Notes under the pieces: model-generated
What the model was told of the DNA's origin: nothing
Databases searched by the model: none
Seen by the model: the letters and a program-made list of their open reading frames with translations, nothing else
Position numbers and translations under genes: made by a program
Shown here: positions 55,747-63,714 of the stretch, piece after piece
Layout: every line of letters begins with the position of its first letter
Numbering within the stretch: position 1 is the stretch's first letter
Source: Deminuibacter soli
GTDB lineage: Bacteria > Bacteroidota > Bacteroidia > Chitinophagales > Chitinophagaceae
Reading direction: 5' to 3'
Assembly (NCBI RefSeq): GCF_003412455.1
Contig: NZ_QTJU01000002.1
Span: forward strand, 310,001-374,000
Length of the DNA stretch: 64,000 nt

Positions 55747-56700
55747 TTAGAGCAATGGCAATTTCTCCCTTATTCGTTGGAGCACGATCGCAAAGGTCGG
55801 TTGCCCACGGTAGTACAACGCCTCGGTGGCCACATACCGAGCGGTAAAGCCGGCTATCAGTTGCGCGTCTTCTATTAAAAGCGCAGGGTGCTCGTTAACC
55901 GGAATTAATGCATCCTTTCCGGTGATCCAGGCGGCTTTGTGCGCTTGATATTCAGGCGAGCCTATAAAGGCAAGCACTTCTGCGTTGTCTAATAGACTGT
56001 AGATGTCATAGTACTGGCGCATAAAGTTTTTTTGCTTATCACCGCTTTCCAACTCCTGTCGATAATGCCGGATAACGGTTTGAATCTTCTCTACCAGTGT
56101 ATAACCGGGATGGTAGCACCGAACAGCTCTGGCCCGGTTGTCAGTGACTGCATCTTGGGTATTGCTAACAGCAAAGTCATAGGCCCAGGAACTGATGGAT
56201 AGTGGCGCATTGGGCGCTACCTTGCTAAAACCCGCCTCCAGCAGTATGCCTCCTTTTACACCTGGTAGTGCAGTTGTAACGGACGGGTATATTAGCCGGA
56301 TGCCACCACTGCGGTAATATCGGGTATCGTCGAAGGCGTAATCGCGCTCTACATGAACAAGCCCGGGAAACTGTATGTGCTGCGCCAGCCAGTCGTAGAA
56401 AGCTTTGCGTGAGGCCACTGCGTTATCTTTTATGCTAGTTTGGTTTACCGCGAAGCCCAGGTCCGCCGGTGGCTCAATCAGCAGGTCCAGGTCTTCGGAA
56501 AAGCGGTCAATGATATGATGGCCTTTAGATAAGGAGGTGCCACCTTTCAGGGCAAAATCAAAGCGCTGTTCCAAGCAGGATAGTACATGCATGATCCAGT
56601 AATCCTTTTCAACCAGCATAGGTGCTATGCCTTCCCGGTCAGCCACGATGAGTAGCAAGTCTTTGAATTGGGGATGATCGTGTAGATACATGTGAAACAA
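55747..56700 (-). CDS. abiEii: AbiEii/AbiGii-family nucleotidyltransferase toxin
   Basis: Toxin of the AbiE toxin-antitoxin and phage abortive-infection system. 317 residues with all four family motifs: GGTSLSKG (residues 53-60), RFSEDLDLLI with D70 and D72, the lysine-bearing LVEKIQTVIRHYRQE, and NFMRQYYDIYSLL. Follows the antitoxin with a 7-base gap, the usual gene order. The start may be this ATG or a second one three codons later. Confidence 0.88.
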   Translation of the reverse strand: MFHMYLHDHPQFKDLLLIVADREGIAPMLVEKDYWIMHVLSCLEQRFDFALKGGTSLSKGHHIIDRFSEDLDLLIEPPADLGFAVNQTSIKDNAVASRKAFYDWLAQHIQFPGLVHVERDYAFDDTRYYRSGGIRLIYPSVTTALPGVKGGILLEAGFSKVAPNAPLSISSWAYDFAVSNTQDAVTDNRARAVRCYHPGYTLVEKIQTVIRHYRQELESGDKQKNFMRQYYDIYSLLDNAEVLAFIGSPEYQAHKAAWITGKDALIPVNEHPALLIEDAQLIAGFTARYVATEALYYRGQPTFAIVLQRIREKLPLL

Positions 56701-56707
56701 TCAGGGG

Positions 56708-57280
56708 CTATTGAAGAAAGGAAGCAAACAGCTTCTGCGTCCTGGCGCTACCGAAGCGTTTAACAGACGTTTTAAGCTGGCGTGCGTCCAGCTGTCGCGC
56801 ACGTACGCGCACGTTGCCCAGCACGGCTGTTTGGTCCTCGGCCAGGCTGGAAAGATTGTTCACCAGATCCACAAGTAGAAACTCGACGGTGGGCTTCTTG
56901 GGAAACCGGGGCTTTCGCTGAAAGCTAAAGACCCGGTTGCCCAGCTTGACATCGCCATGGCGCTTATGGTTGTATACGATCGTCTTGTTGTACAGCTGGG
57001 TGGTCCCCACACCTAGGCCATTATAGTCATTGGGTGAGGTAAGGAGAAATTCATCGTCCTTCAAGAAGGCGCGCACCAGCTCACTATCAGCGGGTGGCGC
57101 ATCGCCGAAGGCAGTTGCCTTAGGAAAGTAATACATGCCCGCAGCCACCTTCTTCAAGGTGCCCTCCTCCACCAGTTCCGCCAAATGCCGATCTACCGCA
57201 GTGGTCCACTGCGATAGATCCTCCCGGCGATAAACCTGACCAGGACGAAGATGATGCTTTATTACGTCGACTTTAGGCAT
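56708..57280 (-). CDS. abiEi: AbiEi-like antitoxin, winged-helix DNA-binding
   Basis: 190 residues. The N-terminal part (about 1-60, VDVIKHHLRPGQVYRREDLSQW and VDRHLAELVEEGTLKKVAAGMYY, split) is a winged helix as in AbiEi and DUF6088-type antitoxins; the C-terminal part is the antitoxin domain (ADSELVRAFLKDDEFLLTS, KRFGSARTQKLFASFLQ). Presumed to neutralise the toxin and to repress its own promoter by binding the inverted repeats just upstream. Confidence 0.82.
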   Translation of the reverse strand: MPKVDVIKHHLRPGQVYRREDLSQWTTAVDRHLAELVEEGTLKKVAAGMYYFPKATAFGDAPPADSELVRAFLKDDEFLLTSPNDYNGLGVGTTQLYNKTIVYNHKRHGDVKLGNRVFSFQRKPRFPKKPTVEFLLVDLVNNLSSLAEDQTAVLGNVRVRARQLDARQLKTSVKRFGSARTQKLFASFLQ

Positions 57281-57306
57281 TGATCAAATTTACAAAAAAA
57301 ACATAA

Positions 57307-57341
57307 ATTTGCATGAATTTTTAATAAAAAAACATGCAAAT
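57307..57341. promoter_or_regulatory. Inverted repeat, likely AbiEi operator
   Basis: Perfect 9-base inverted repeat ATTTGCATG (57307-57315) and CATGCAAAT (57333-57341), 17 bases apart, centred about 45 bases upstream of the antitoxin start. AbiEi-family antitoxins are known to bind such inverted repeats and repress cooperatively. Remaining sequence up to 57479 is A+T-rich without a gene. Confidence 0.6.
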
Positions 57342-57479
57342 CTAGCATTCTGGGTTAAGTTAAAATTTAAACGACGAGGGAGTAATGTAACAGCATCCAG
57401 CAAAAAAAATATTCAATGTCAGCATGGATGCAGTTCTTGATGTTTGCTACATCTCGTTGGATTTCATCTAATTTAAAAA

Positions 57480-59057
57480 CTATATAGTGCTATTAAATAA
57501 GAGGTGGCATTGAACCCTTGAAAAACGTGGATTTTTTATTTTAAAGGATAGTATCTCAACATTGTCAAAGCCCTCTTTAATGCAACTTGACAGGAATCTC
57601 AAGGTTGCTGGTAATGCATCGTTAGGCAAACCTTCGATATCTACCAATTGCTTGGTAACTAAAGAAATAATTCCGAATAAAAAACTCAGCTCTGGAACAA
57701 GCTTGAGCACAAAGACCCGAGCATCCTGAAGATATCCTTTGGCTTCCTTATTAATTCGTATTTCAATCGCCTCCAAGCTGTCACCCCTCACGTACGATAA
57801 TAAAAGCCCTTCAATTCGGACAAAGTTATTTACGATCTCTTTTAAAGATGATTCCTTTGGAAGTCCGCTCAATCGTCTTATAATTTCGATAGTATTGGGC
57901 CTGTTAAATATCTTCTCAACATAAGCTCCACTGGAGCGAATCCAGGAAGAATACCATGTTATGATTTCCGCTATCGACATCGAGAAAAGCTTACTTAGCC
58001 CCATCTTATTTATGGCGTCAGATAACCCTATGATAACCAAAGGATGTATACCAGCCTTCAAACTTATCTCGTACTGCCAAGAGGAATGCCCAAGCTGACC
58101 ATCAAGTTTTTCTCTCACACTAAGAAGTGTCTCAACTTTCTCCCTAAATAAACTGATTTTTCCATGTTTAGAAGCCCTAAAGCTCCCAAGAGAATTAGAG
58201 AATATTTTCTCAGTCTCTCCCTTTCCCGCTTGATTTGACCTAATCCGCAATAGCATATTAATTTTCTTACTATCTAAAGGCAAACCCTCCGATTGTATAT
58301 CATCAAGAAATACTTCCAATGGATCGTTGACAACTAAGCATTGATCACTTTTGGAGAACACTTGGTCTTTCAATTCCCACCATTTAGAGGATATCGATTT
58401 CCCATCTATAGACACCACCCTACTCGGAATGATGATCACCGCGCCTTGTGAAGACTGCCCAGCCCTGCCTGCACGACCAGCAGCATTGAGTAACTCATGG
58501 GGATCAACTGATTCCAGTTCATTCGTTTCTGTATTGAATCGATCATCTCCTGCTATGATAACAATCTCTGCTGGCAGGTTTATACCCTGTGCTAGTGTAG
58601 CGGTGGCAACAAGTGCTGATGCCCCATCGGGATCTTTAAAATATTGCTCGCTTAATGCCCTCTCGATTGAAAGAAGATTCCCATGATGAACAACGGTACT
58701 GTTTGCCATGCTCAAATAAGAGTACTTAATACTGCCAAGCTCATTTTCCAAAGCGAGAAATTCGTCTTTGTGCTTATCATGAAATCGTCTAAATCTTCCG
58801 GTTGAATTTGACGACATCTTATTTTCGATATTTTTAGCTGTAGCAATAGCATTCCTCGGATTCGCAACAAAGATTAATGTTTTGAGCTTCTGCCCTCCGT
58901 AATGAGCGCCCAATGCAGCAGCTACCGCATTCCTATTAGGAGTAAGGCTCCAGTAAGCATTGCTGGCCGTTAAATTTACAGGGAGGTCTAACATTTTTAC
59001 TAGAGAATAATCCCTCATGCTTTTAGTATCCCACTTATTTCTTAAACTGAAAAGCAA
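57480..59057 (-). CDS. HamB-like Ski2 helicase, C-terminal half (frameshifted)
   Basis: 525 residues in the open frame, starting at a TTG and without an independent N-terminus. It carries the second RecA-like domain of a Ski2-type helicase: VATATLAQGINLPAE (motif V, about residue 155) and ELLNAAGRAGRAGQ (motif VI, about 195), then a long helical C-terminal region. It continues the N-terminal ORF at 59042-60643 in the -1 frame; one extra T in the TTTT run at the junction would fuse the two into about 1050 residues. Together they are the helicase of a Hachiman-like defence pair. Confidence 0.72.
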   Translation of the reverse strand: MLFSLRNKWDTKSMRDYSLVKMLDLPVNLTASNAYWSLTPNRNAVAAALGAHYGGQKLKTLIFVANPRNAIATAKNIENKMSSNSTGRFRRFHDKHKDEFLALENELGSIKYSYLSMANSTVVHHGNLLSIERALSEQYFKDPDGASALVATATLAQGINLPAEIVIIAGDDRFNTETNELESVDPHELLNAAGRAGRAGQSSQGAVIIIPSRVVSIDGKSISSKWWELKDQVFSKSDQCLVVNDPLEVFLDDIQSEGLPLDSKKINMLLRIRSNQAGKGETEKIFSNSLGSFRASKHGKISLFREKVETLLSVREKLDGQLGHSSWQYEISLKAGIHPLVIIGLSDAINKMGLSKLFSMSIAEIITWYSSWIRSSGAYVEKIFNRPNTIEIIRRLSGLPKESSLKEIVNNFVRIEGLLLSYVRGDSLEAIEIRINKEAKGYLQDARVFVLKLVPELSFLFGIISLVTKQLVDIEGLPNDALPATLRFLSSCIKEGFDNVEILSFKIKNPRFSRVQCHLLFNSTI

Positions 59058-60643
59058 TAGGGAATGGCAGTCAGTTGCCTAATTAGGCTAGGCGATGGAG
59101 AATTTCTTTTATTAGCTTGCCTTTCGCTCCTATCGCCCTGTGCTTTGGCAGCCAGTTTATCTATTTCATTTTGATCATATACAAGACAGCCGTGAAGCTG
59201 CCTTGTAGGCTTCCAGGCAGAGTCAAAAAGATGACAAACCCTATTTGTTACAGCCACGATCCAATCGCGAATCTCTTCACCATTTTGAACCATAGCTGAT
59301 ATTAGAAGATAGTCGGCTTTGGGTTGGGTAGCAAAGAGAGAGAGTAAACAAAACATAGCATTTTGTGAGCGCTCGTCAGTTGTACCTGGAGCACCGTGGA
59401 TTAGATGAAATTCATCAAAGACAATCAATCCGATATTATTTAATGAAGAGGGTGCAACATTCATCATTGTAAGGCACCTTTCAGGTGTCATTACCATTAT
59501 TGATTCATTTTCACCTTGATTCAAGTCTGTCACCTCGCCATCAACTTCTAGCTCCGTCCCTAAATAACCATTAAAAAGTGCTCCTAGATTTGATTTCACT
59601 TGATCTTCCAACGGATGTGTCGGAACGAGGTATAAAACCCGCCTTGACGAGAAGCAAGTTGCAGCAATTTTTAGTTCTGCTAGTGTCGATTTCCCAGCTC
59701 CCGTTGGGAGTGTCACTACCGCAGATTGACCCGGAGTAAGAAAATTAGTTCTAATAGCATCGACATGATTGCTCCATAGGTATGGCCTAGTTTTAGCCAA
59801 TTCCGCTTTGAAATCATCCCAAAGGAATACGTCTACACCTGGAGGCACTGCAATATGGACGACCGCGCGCGACAACAAGTCTTGAGACATTTTTAACAAC
59901 TTAGCCAAATGATAAGGACCAGTAATTACCGAACGCTGAGATGTGTAAGCCAAATCAAAAACAGATAGTTTTATTACATTGTCGAAGTAAACATCTGCAT
60001 CAGTTTCTTGCTGAGTCCCCAAAAGAGCGGAAGCAATGCTGTAAAGGCCCTTAGATAAATTTGCCCAAAGTAGATTGATAGCATAGGAATTTACGTCATC
60101 GCCGTCCTTGTATATTGGCTCCGTTAATGGGTTTTCAATTATTTCAAGAAGGTTGCCCTTTGCGAGTGCCTGAATGTATTGAACAAGAATTGACCTAGAG
60201 CCATGCTCAGACTTAGCAGGGTTCATTTTTCGAGAAACCTCTGCTGCATCAGGCTGATTATTGGAAATTAAAAAAAGTACTATAGCAGAAATAAAAGAGG
60301 ATATTGAATCCGAATTAAGATACTCTCGCATTTCGCCCTCGACAAAGCCAATTCGATGAAGAAGACTGTGCGCCGTCCCCGCAACAAATGCAATCGATTC
60401 CTTGTTCTCATGGTTGGGGTCAGTTATCAAGATTGTCTCCAGGTTGTATGCAAGAGTCTGTAGTAAATTAATACCCTCAAAAAGCTCTGGCACTTGATAG
60501 TTTATAATACCACCTGAGAATTGACGTCGAAGCCCGACAATTGTCGCATATATATTTGTCAACTCCTGTGGCAAACGATCAATATCAATTTTGCCAATCC
60601 CAGGGATACTTCTGATTACAGCTTCAGTCTCAGAATTAAACAT
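59042..60643 (-). CDS. hamB: HamB-like Ski2 helicase, N-terminal half (frameshifted)
   Basis: 533 residues with the first RecA domain of a DEAD/DEAH helicase: Walker A TLPTGAGKSTLAEL (about residue 314), LVPTHPLEDQV, VMTPERC, motif II DEFH (about 409) and motif III SAM (about 447). A helical N-terminal region of about 290 residues precedes it. The frame ends PYCFSV-stop within 16 bases of overlap with the C-terminal ORF. ATG overlaps the last codons of the upstream nuclease gene, so the two are coupled. Assigned to the HamB/AbpB type from domain order and partner; no search was run. Confidence 0.72.
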   Translation of the reverse strand: MFNSETEAVIRSIPGIGKIDIDRLPQELTNIYATIVGLRRQFSGGIINYQVPELFEGINLLQTLAYNLETILITDPNHENKESIAFVAGTAHSLLHRIGFVEGEMREYLNSDSISSFISAIVLFLISNNQPDAAEVSRKMNPAKSEHGSRSILVQYIQALAKGNLLEIIENPLTEPIYKDGDDVNSYAINLLWANLSKGLYSIASALLGTQQETDADVYFDNVIKLSVFDLAYTSQRSVITGPYHLAKLLKMSQDLLSRAVVHIAVPPGVDVFLWDDFKAELAKTRPYLWSNHVDAIRTNFLTPGQSAVVTLPTGAGKSTLAELKIAATCFSSRRVLYLVPTHPLEDQVKSNLGALFNGYLGTELEVDGEVTDLNQGENESIMVMTPERCLTMMNVAPSSLNNIGLIVFDEFHLIHGAPGTTDERSQNAMFCLLSLFATQPKADYLLISAMVQNGEEIRDWIVAVTNRVCHLFDSAWKPTRQLHGCLVYDQNEIDKLAAKAQGDRSERQANKRNSPSPSLIRQLTAIPYCFSV

Positions 60644-61427
60644 TTTGCTTCTTTAATGAATTGAGAAAAATGGTAATTTTATCACAGAATTGCTGCATCC
60701 AGTTACGTATATCTTCTTGCAACATGGTTGCCGCATATCTTCTATGTATGCCAGACAAATCAGGAACGCAATCGGAATACCCTTTGAATAAATCTCCTCT
60801 CTTTTTTATTGTTTCATAGGTTTTACTTCTGTTTATTCCGACCCTATATGATCTAATATTTTTCTCGTAAATGTTGTTCTCATTCTTTTTCATGAAACCG
60901 GTGATATGCTCGATTAAAGGAGAAATCCTACTAACCAGTTTATTATTGTGTATCCCTCCCTCAAATGATATAAACTCTTTCCAAACTTCGGGAAGAATGC
61001 TTCGTTGGTTGCCGGCGGTACATTTATCTTCTGTAATAATAATCTTTGCCAGAGTATCGCCGCCTTCCAAAATAATTGCTAGTCCATCTAACCCATGCTG
61101 TGCAGGAGCATCGTGTGGGGGTTGACAACGATAATCTAATGCTTTATATTCGTGCTGCAAAGCAAGCCATGAGATCATTTGAAAAATCCAACCGTCGCGT
61201 TTTGTAATATCAGTATCCCTGCCAATTCTCTTGATCGCTAAATCAATCTCAGACTCTTGTAGCAATGGACTTGTAGGGTTTAATTCTTTAATTATTTGCT
61301 TGGAGTGCAGATAGTGACCAACTAGCATGTATGCTACTAACTCTGCGAGTTCTGTTTCATCCGAAATGACAATCTCATTATCAATCACCGCTGGCCTGCT
61401 GTCGCACTGTTTTAATGTAAATGGCAT
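60636..61427 (-). CDS. hamA: HamA/AbpA-like nuclease of a Hachiman-type defence pair
   Basis: 263 residues. A helical N-terminal part (AELVAYMLVGHYL) is followed by a PD-(D/E)XK-like core: D114 in HGLDGLAIIL, then after two strands E133-D-K135 in IIITEDKC. A C-terminal helical region follows (RNWMQQFCDKITIFLNSLKK). HamA proteins are short and have DUF1837 with a similar order and a D...ExK site. The gene overlaps the helicase start by 8 bases. The match to HamA is by architecture and motif, not by alignment. Confidence 0.55.
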   Translation of the reverse strand: MPFTLKQCDSRPAVIDNEIVISDETELAELVAYMLVGHYLHSKQIIKELNPTSPLLQESEIDLAIKRIGRDTDITKRDGWIFQMISWLALQHEYKALDYRCQPPHDAPAQHGLDGLAIILEGGDTLAKIIITEDKCTAGNQRSILPEVWKEFISFEGGIHNNKLVSRISPLIEHITGFMKKNENNIYEKNIRSYRVGINRSKTYETIKKRGDLFKGYSDCVPDLSGIHRRYAATMLQEDIRNWMQQFCDKITIFLNSLKKQNV

Positions 61428-61559
61428 TTTAATCTATTTGCAGTAATTCCGAAAAATTATGGATAAATGAACGCCCCGCAGCAAACTAGGTTTTAAGGAC
61501 TGGACGGAGTGCTCGCAACATAAATATTATTGAGATGAATTTAAATAAGAAAGGATCAA

Positions 61560-63608
61560 TCACGCTGATTCTTTCACCTTTCGAAGAACAGTTTTGACAT
61601 TCTCTGAAATTAATTCAGGATAATCCTGCTCAAATGTATTTCGAACTGATTTTTCCTTAGTTTCAATTCCGTTTGAAAGGTACTTTAGTTTGCGCTTGTT
61701 TGCCTCTAATAATTCTCTCCATTCTATAATATAAAGCTCGATATCCTTTTCTTCCTTCTTATCATAAAGAAAAGGAACGCCATATTTCGCAAAAGCTGAT
61801 TTCATTTTGGATTTGGCATACCCCGTGAGCTTTGACGATATTAAAATCATTTTGTATTTAACTTTGCTACTAGGCAATGCGGAATGGTTTTCAATAGTAT
61901 AGGCGTACTTATCTAGTTGATTTATTTCCTTTTGGCTGATCGCACAACTGGGGGATTTTAATTCAACAACCATTATTTCCCGGCGCTCATCGTCGGCTAT
62001 TTTATCGTTGAAAAAGAATAAATCAGTGATATTGTTCAATAACGGATCATCACTTGTTATGAGATTTTCATCTTCAACAGTTGGACTGTAATGGAAAAAC
62101 TTCTCACGAAGTTCTAGGAGTATTGCACCGATCTGCCGATCGGACCAAAGACATGGTGTACCATTATAACTTTCGCCAAATATCCACAGCGCTTTTTCTA
62201 GTATTTTATGTAACTGTTTGCGCTCAAGCAGTACCTTTGCAAGTTCGCCGTACACAATTCCATTAAGAAACTCGATAAAATCCGTCTTCTCAATTACCTG
62301 TTGACTGAAATGAATAACATTCTCCAGGTCTGTTGTCTCTAGCAGCGCACGCAGTTTACCTATGTATTCCGGAGTTAATTTTAATACTTTTTCGAAGATA
62401 GATTGTATCTCTCCATTTGAGATGGCTGTATTTACAAGCGGATAAATCAATTCACGAATCTGAGCCTTTTTCTCCAGCAACTGATACTGATCTTCGATAA
62501 GATAGGCTACCTTTTTAAAAATCAGTTGGTGCGATGGAGAGTAACGATCATTATCTCTAAGGGGATTAGCCTCGTCACTTTGAATTGCATCGGAAAATTT
62601 TTCGAATTTTTTATTTCTTTCCTTGAAAAACTCGTTGATTGTGACTTTCACAATCTCTTTCAATGATTTCAGCTCATCGTCAGCCATTTCGTCCAAATCC
62701 AGATTTCTAAACAAGTCACTATTGAACATTGGCGACTCCAGGTAAATAAACCATGGGCCAAGATCTGGAGTATACCATTCGGATGAATATGTAAATTCGT
62801 GGGCTACAGTTTGAATGCCTGCATTCTCAATGCATAGAAAGACCTTAACCTTATCCAGGTTCAGTTTCGTGTGATAGTAATAAAATTGGATCTCCGTATC
62901 CTCACCTTGTAGAGTAATGTATTCCTTCGATTGTATAATAGGGTCTTCCACCAAAAAATCTTCGCGTTCAAGTCTTCTTCCGTTTACATGGAATGCAACA
63001 TTTTCATTAAAGATGTTAAATGGATACTTTTGGAATATCTCGTTTATGAAATTGTTTAAAATGAAATGTTGACCGAGTTGCTGTTTCTTAGGTACTTTGC
63101 CTCCAGTGTTGCTGTACAGGTTTTTAATAACAACTTCATAAAACGTATTGTAATTGCTTTCAGATAATGAAGAATCGTCGATTTCAAATTCGATTTCATC
63201 CAGTACGTTTTGTTTGAATGCATCTACGTCGATCGGGAACGTAATCTCGTGAAAACAGCTGCTTTTCTTATCATAGCTCAAAGTTTTGATCACTATGCTA
63301 CTTCCAATTTGCAATGCAGCAAATCGCCCAATGCCTTGTCCGCCGGCTTTAACATCTGTTCCAATTTCTAAAATCCTTGGTTCAAAATCGTCACTTGCGA
63401 CACCAGGACCATCATCCCTTACGCTTATACATTTTATGAACGGCTCCAAAACACCATTTCCATATTCAATGTTTATAAAGACGTTCTTGGCCTTAGCTTG
63501 AATTGAATTATTGATTAATTCACAAAGTGCAGCGAACGTATTTTTATATTTGGTTAGCTGAGTATGAATTAGACGACTGTTTGTCTTCAGCTTTTTACGT
63601 AGCTTCAT
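61560..63608 (-). CDS. GHKL ATPase fused to PD-(D/E)XK (Shedu-like) nuclease
   Basis: 682 residues. The N-terminal domain (about 10-200) is a GHKL/Hsp90-MutL-type ATPase: N box ELINNSIQA (30-38), G1 DDGPGV (65-70) and G2 GGQGIGRF (89-96). A middle region of charged helices (about 300-480) follows. The C-terminal domain has a nuclease core: IADDERREIMVVELKSP with E-x-K near residue 548 and a helix with NQLDKYAYTI, like Shedu (DUF4263) nucleases. 132 bases upstream of the HamA-like gene on the same strand. I know no named defence system with exactly this fusion; likely an ATP-gated nuclease. Confidence 0.72.
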   Translation of the reverse strand: MKLRKKLKTNSRLIHTQLTKYKNTFAALCELINNSIQAKAKNVFINIEYGNGVLEPFIKCISVRDDGPGVASDDFEPRILEIGTDVKAGGQGIGRFAALQIGSSIVIKTLSYDKKSSCFHEITFPIDVDAFKQNVLDEIEFEIDDSSLSESNYNTFYEVVIKNLYSNTGGKVPKKQQLGQHFILNNFINEIFQKYPFNIFNENVAFHVNGRRLEREDFLVEDPIIQSKEYITLQGEDTEIQFYYYHTKLNLDKVKVFLCIENAGIQTVAHEFTYSSEWYTPDLGPWFIYLESPMFNSDLFRNLDLDEMADDELKSLKEIVKVTINEFFKERNKKFEKFSDAIQSDEANPLRDNDRYSPSHQLIFKKVAYLIEDQYQLLEKKAQIRELIYPLVNTAISNGEIQSIFEKVLKLTPEYIGKLRALLETTDLENVIHFSQQVIEKTDFIEFLNGIVYGELAKVLLERKQLHKILEKALWIFGESYNGTPCLWSDRQIGAILLELREKFFHYSPTVEDENLITSDDPLLNNITDLFFFNDKIADDERREIMVVELKSPSCAISQKEINQLDKYAYTIENHSALPSSKVKYKMILISSKLTGYAKSKMKSAFAKYGVPFLYDKKEEKDIELYIIEWRELLEANKRKLKYLSNGIETKEKSVRNTFEQDYPELISENVKTVLRKVKESA

Positions 63609-63659
63609 AAGGGGTGGAATTGATAGGGACTAGCGAATACGATTGATCAAGATGAGGTT

Positions 63660-63696
63660 CAAAAAAATAAGCTAAAATGCCGGCACTCCCGGCATT
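63660..63696 (-). terminator. Terminator after the XRE gene
   Basis: Perfect 8-bp stem AATGCCGG/CCGGCATT with a 5-base loop and a following T-rich region on the minus strand, 19 bases beyond the corrected stop of the XRE gene. It separates that gene from the ATPase-nuclease gene. Confidence 0.6.
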
Positions 63697-63714
63697 CAGT
63701 AATTTATAGGGATT

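Noticed and set aside
57739-57924. Plus-strand frame inside the helicase C-terminal half
   Set aside because: Low-complexity shadow frame with no motif; the helicase motifs are all on the minus strand.
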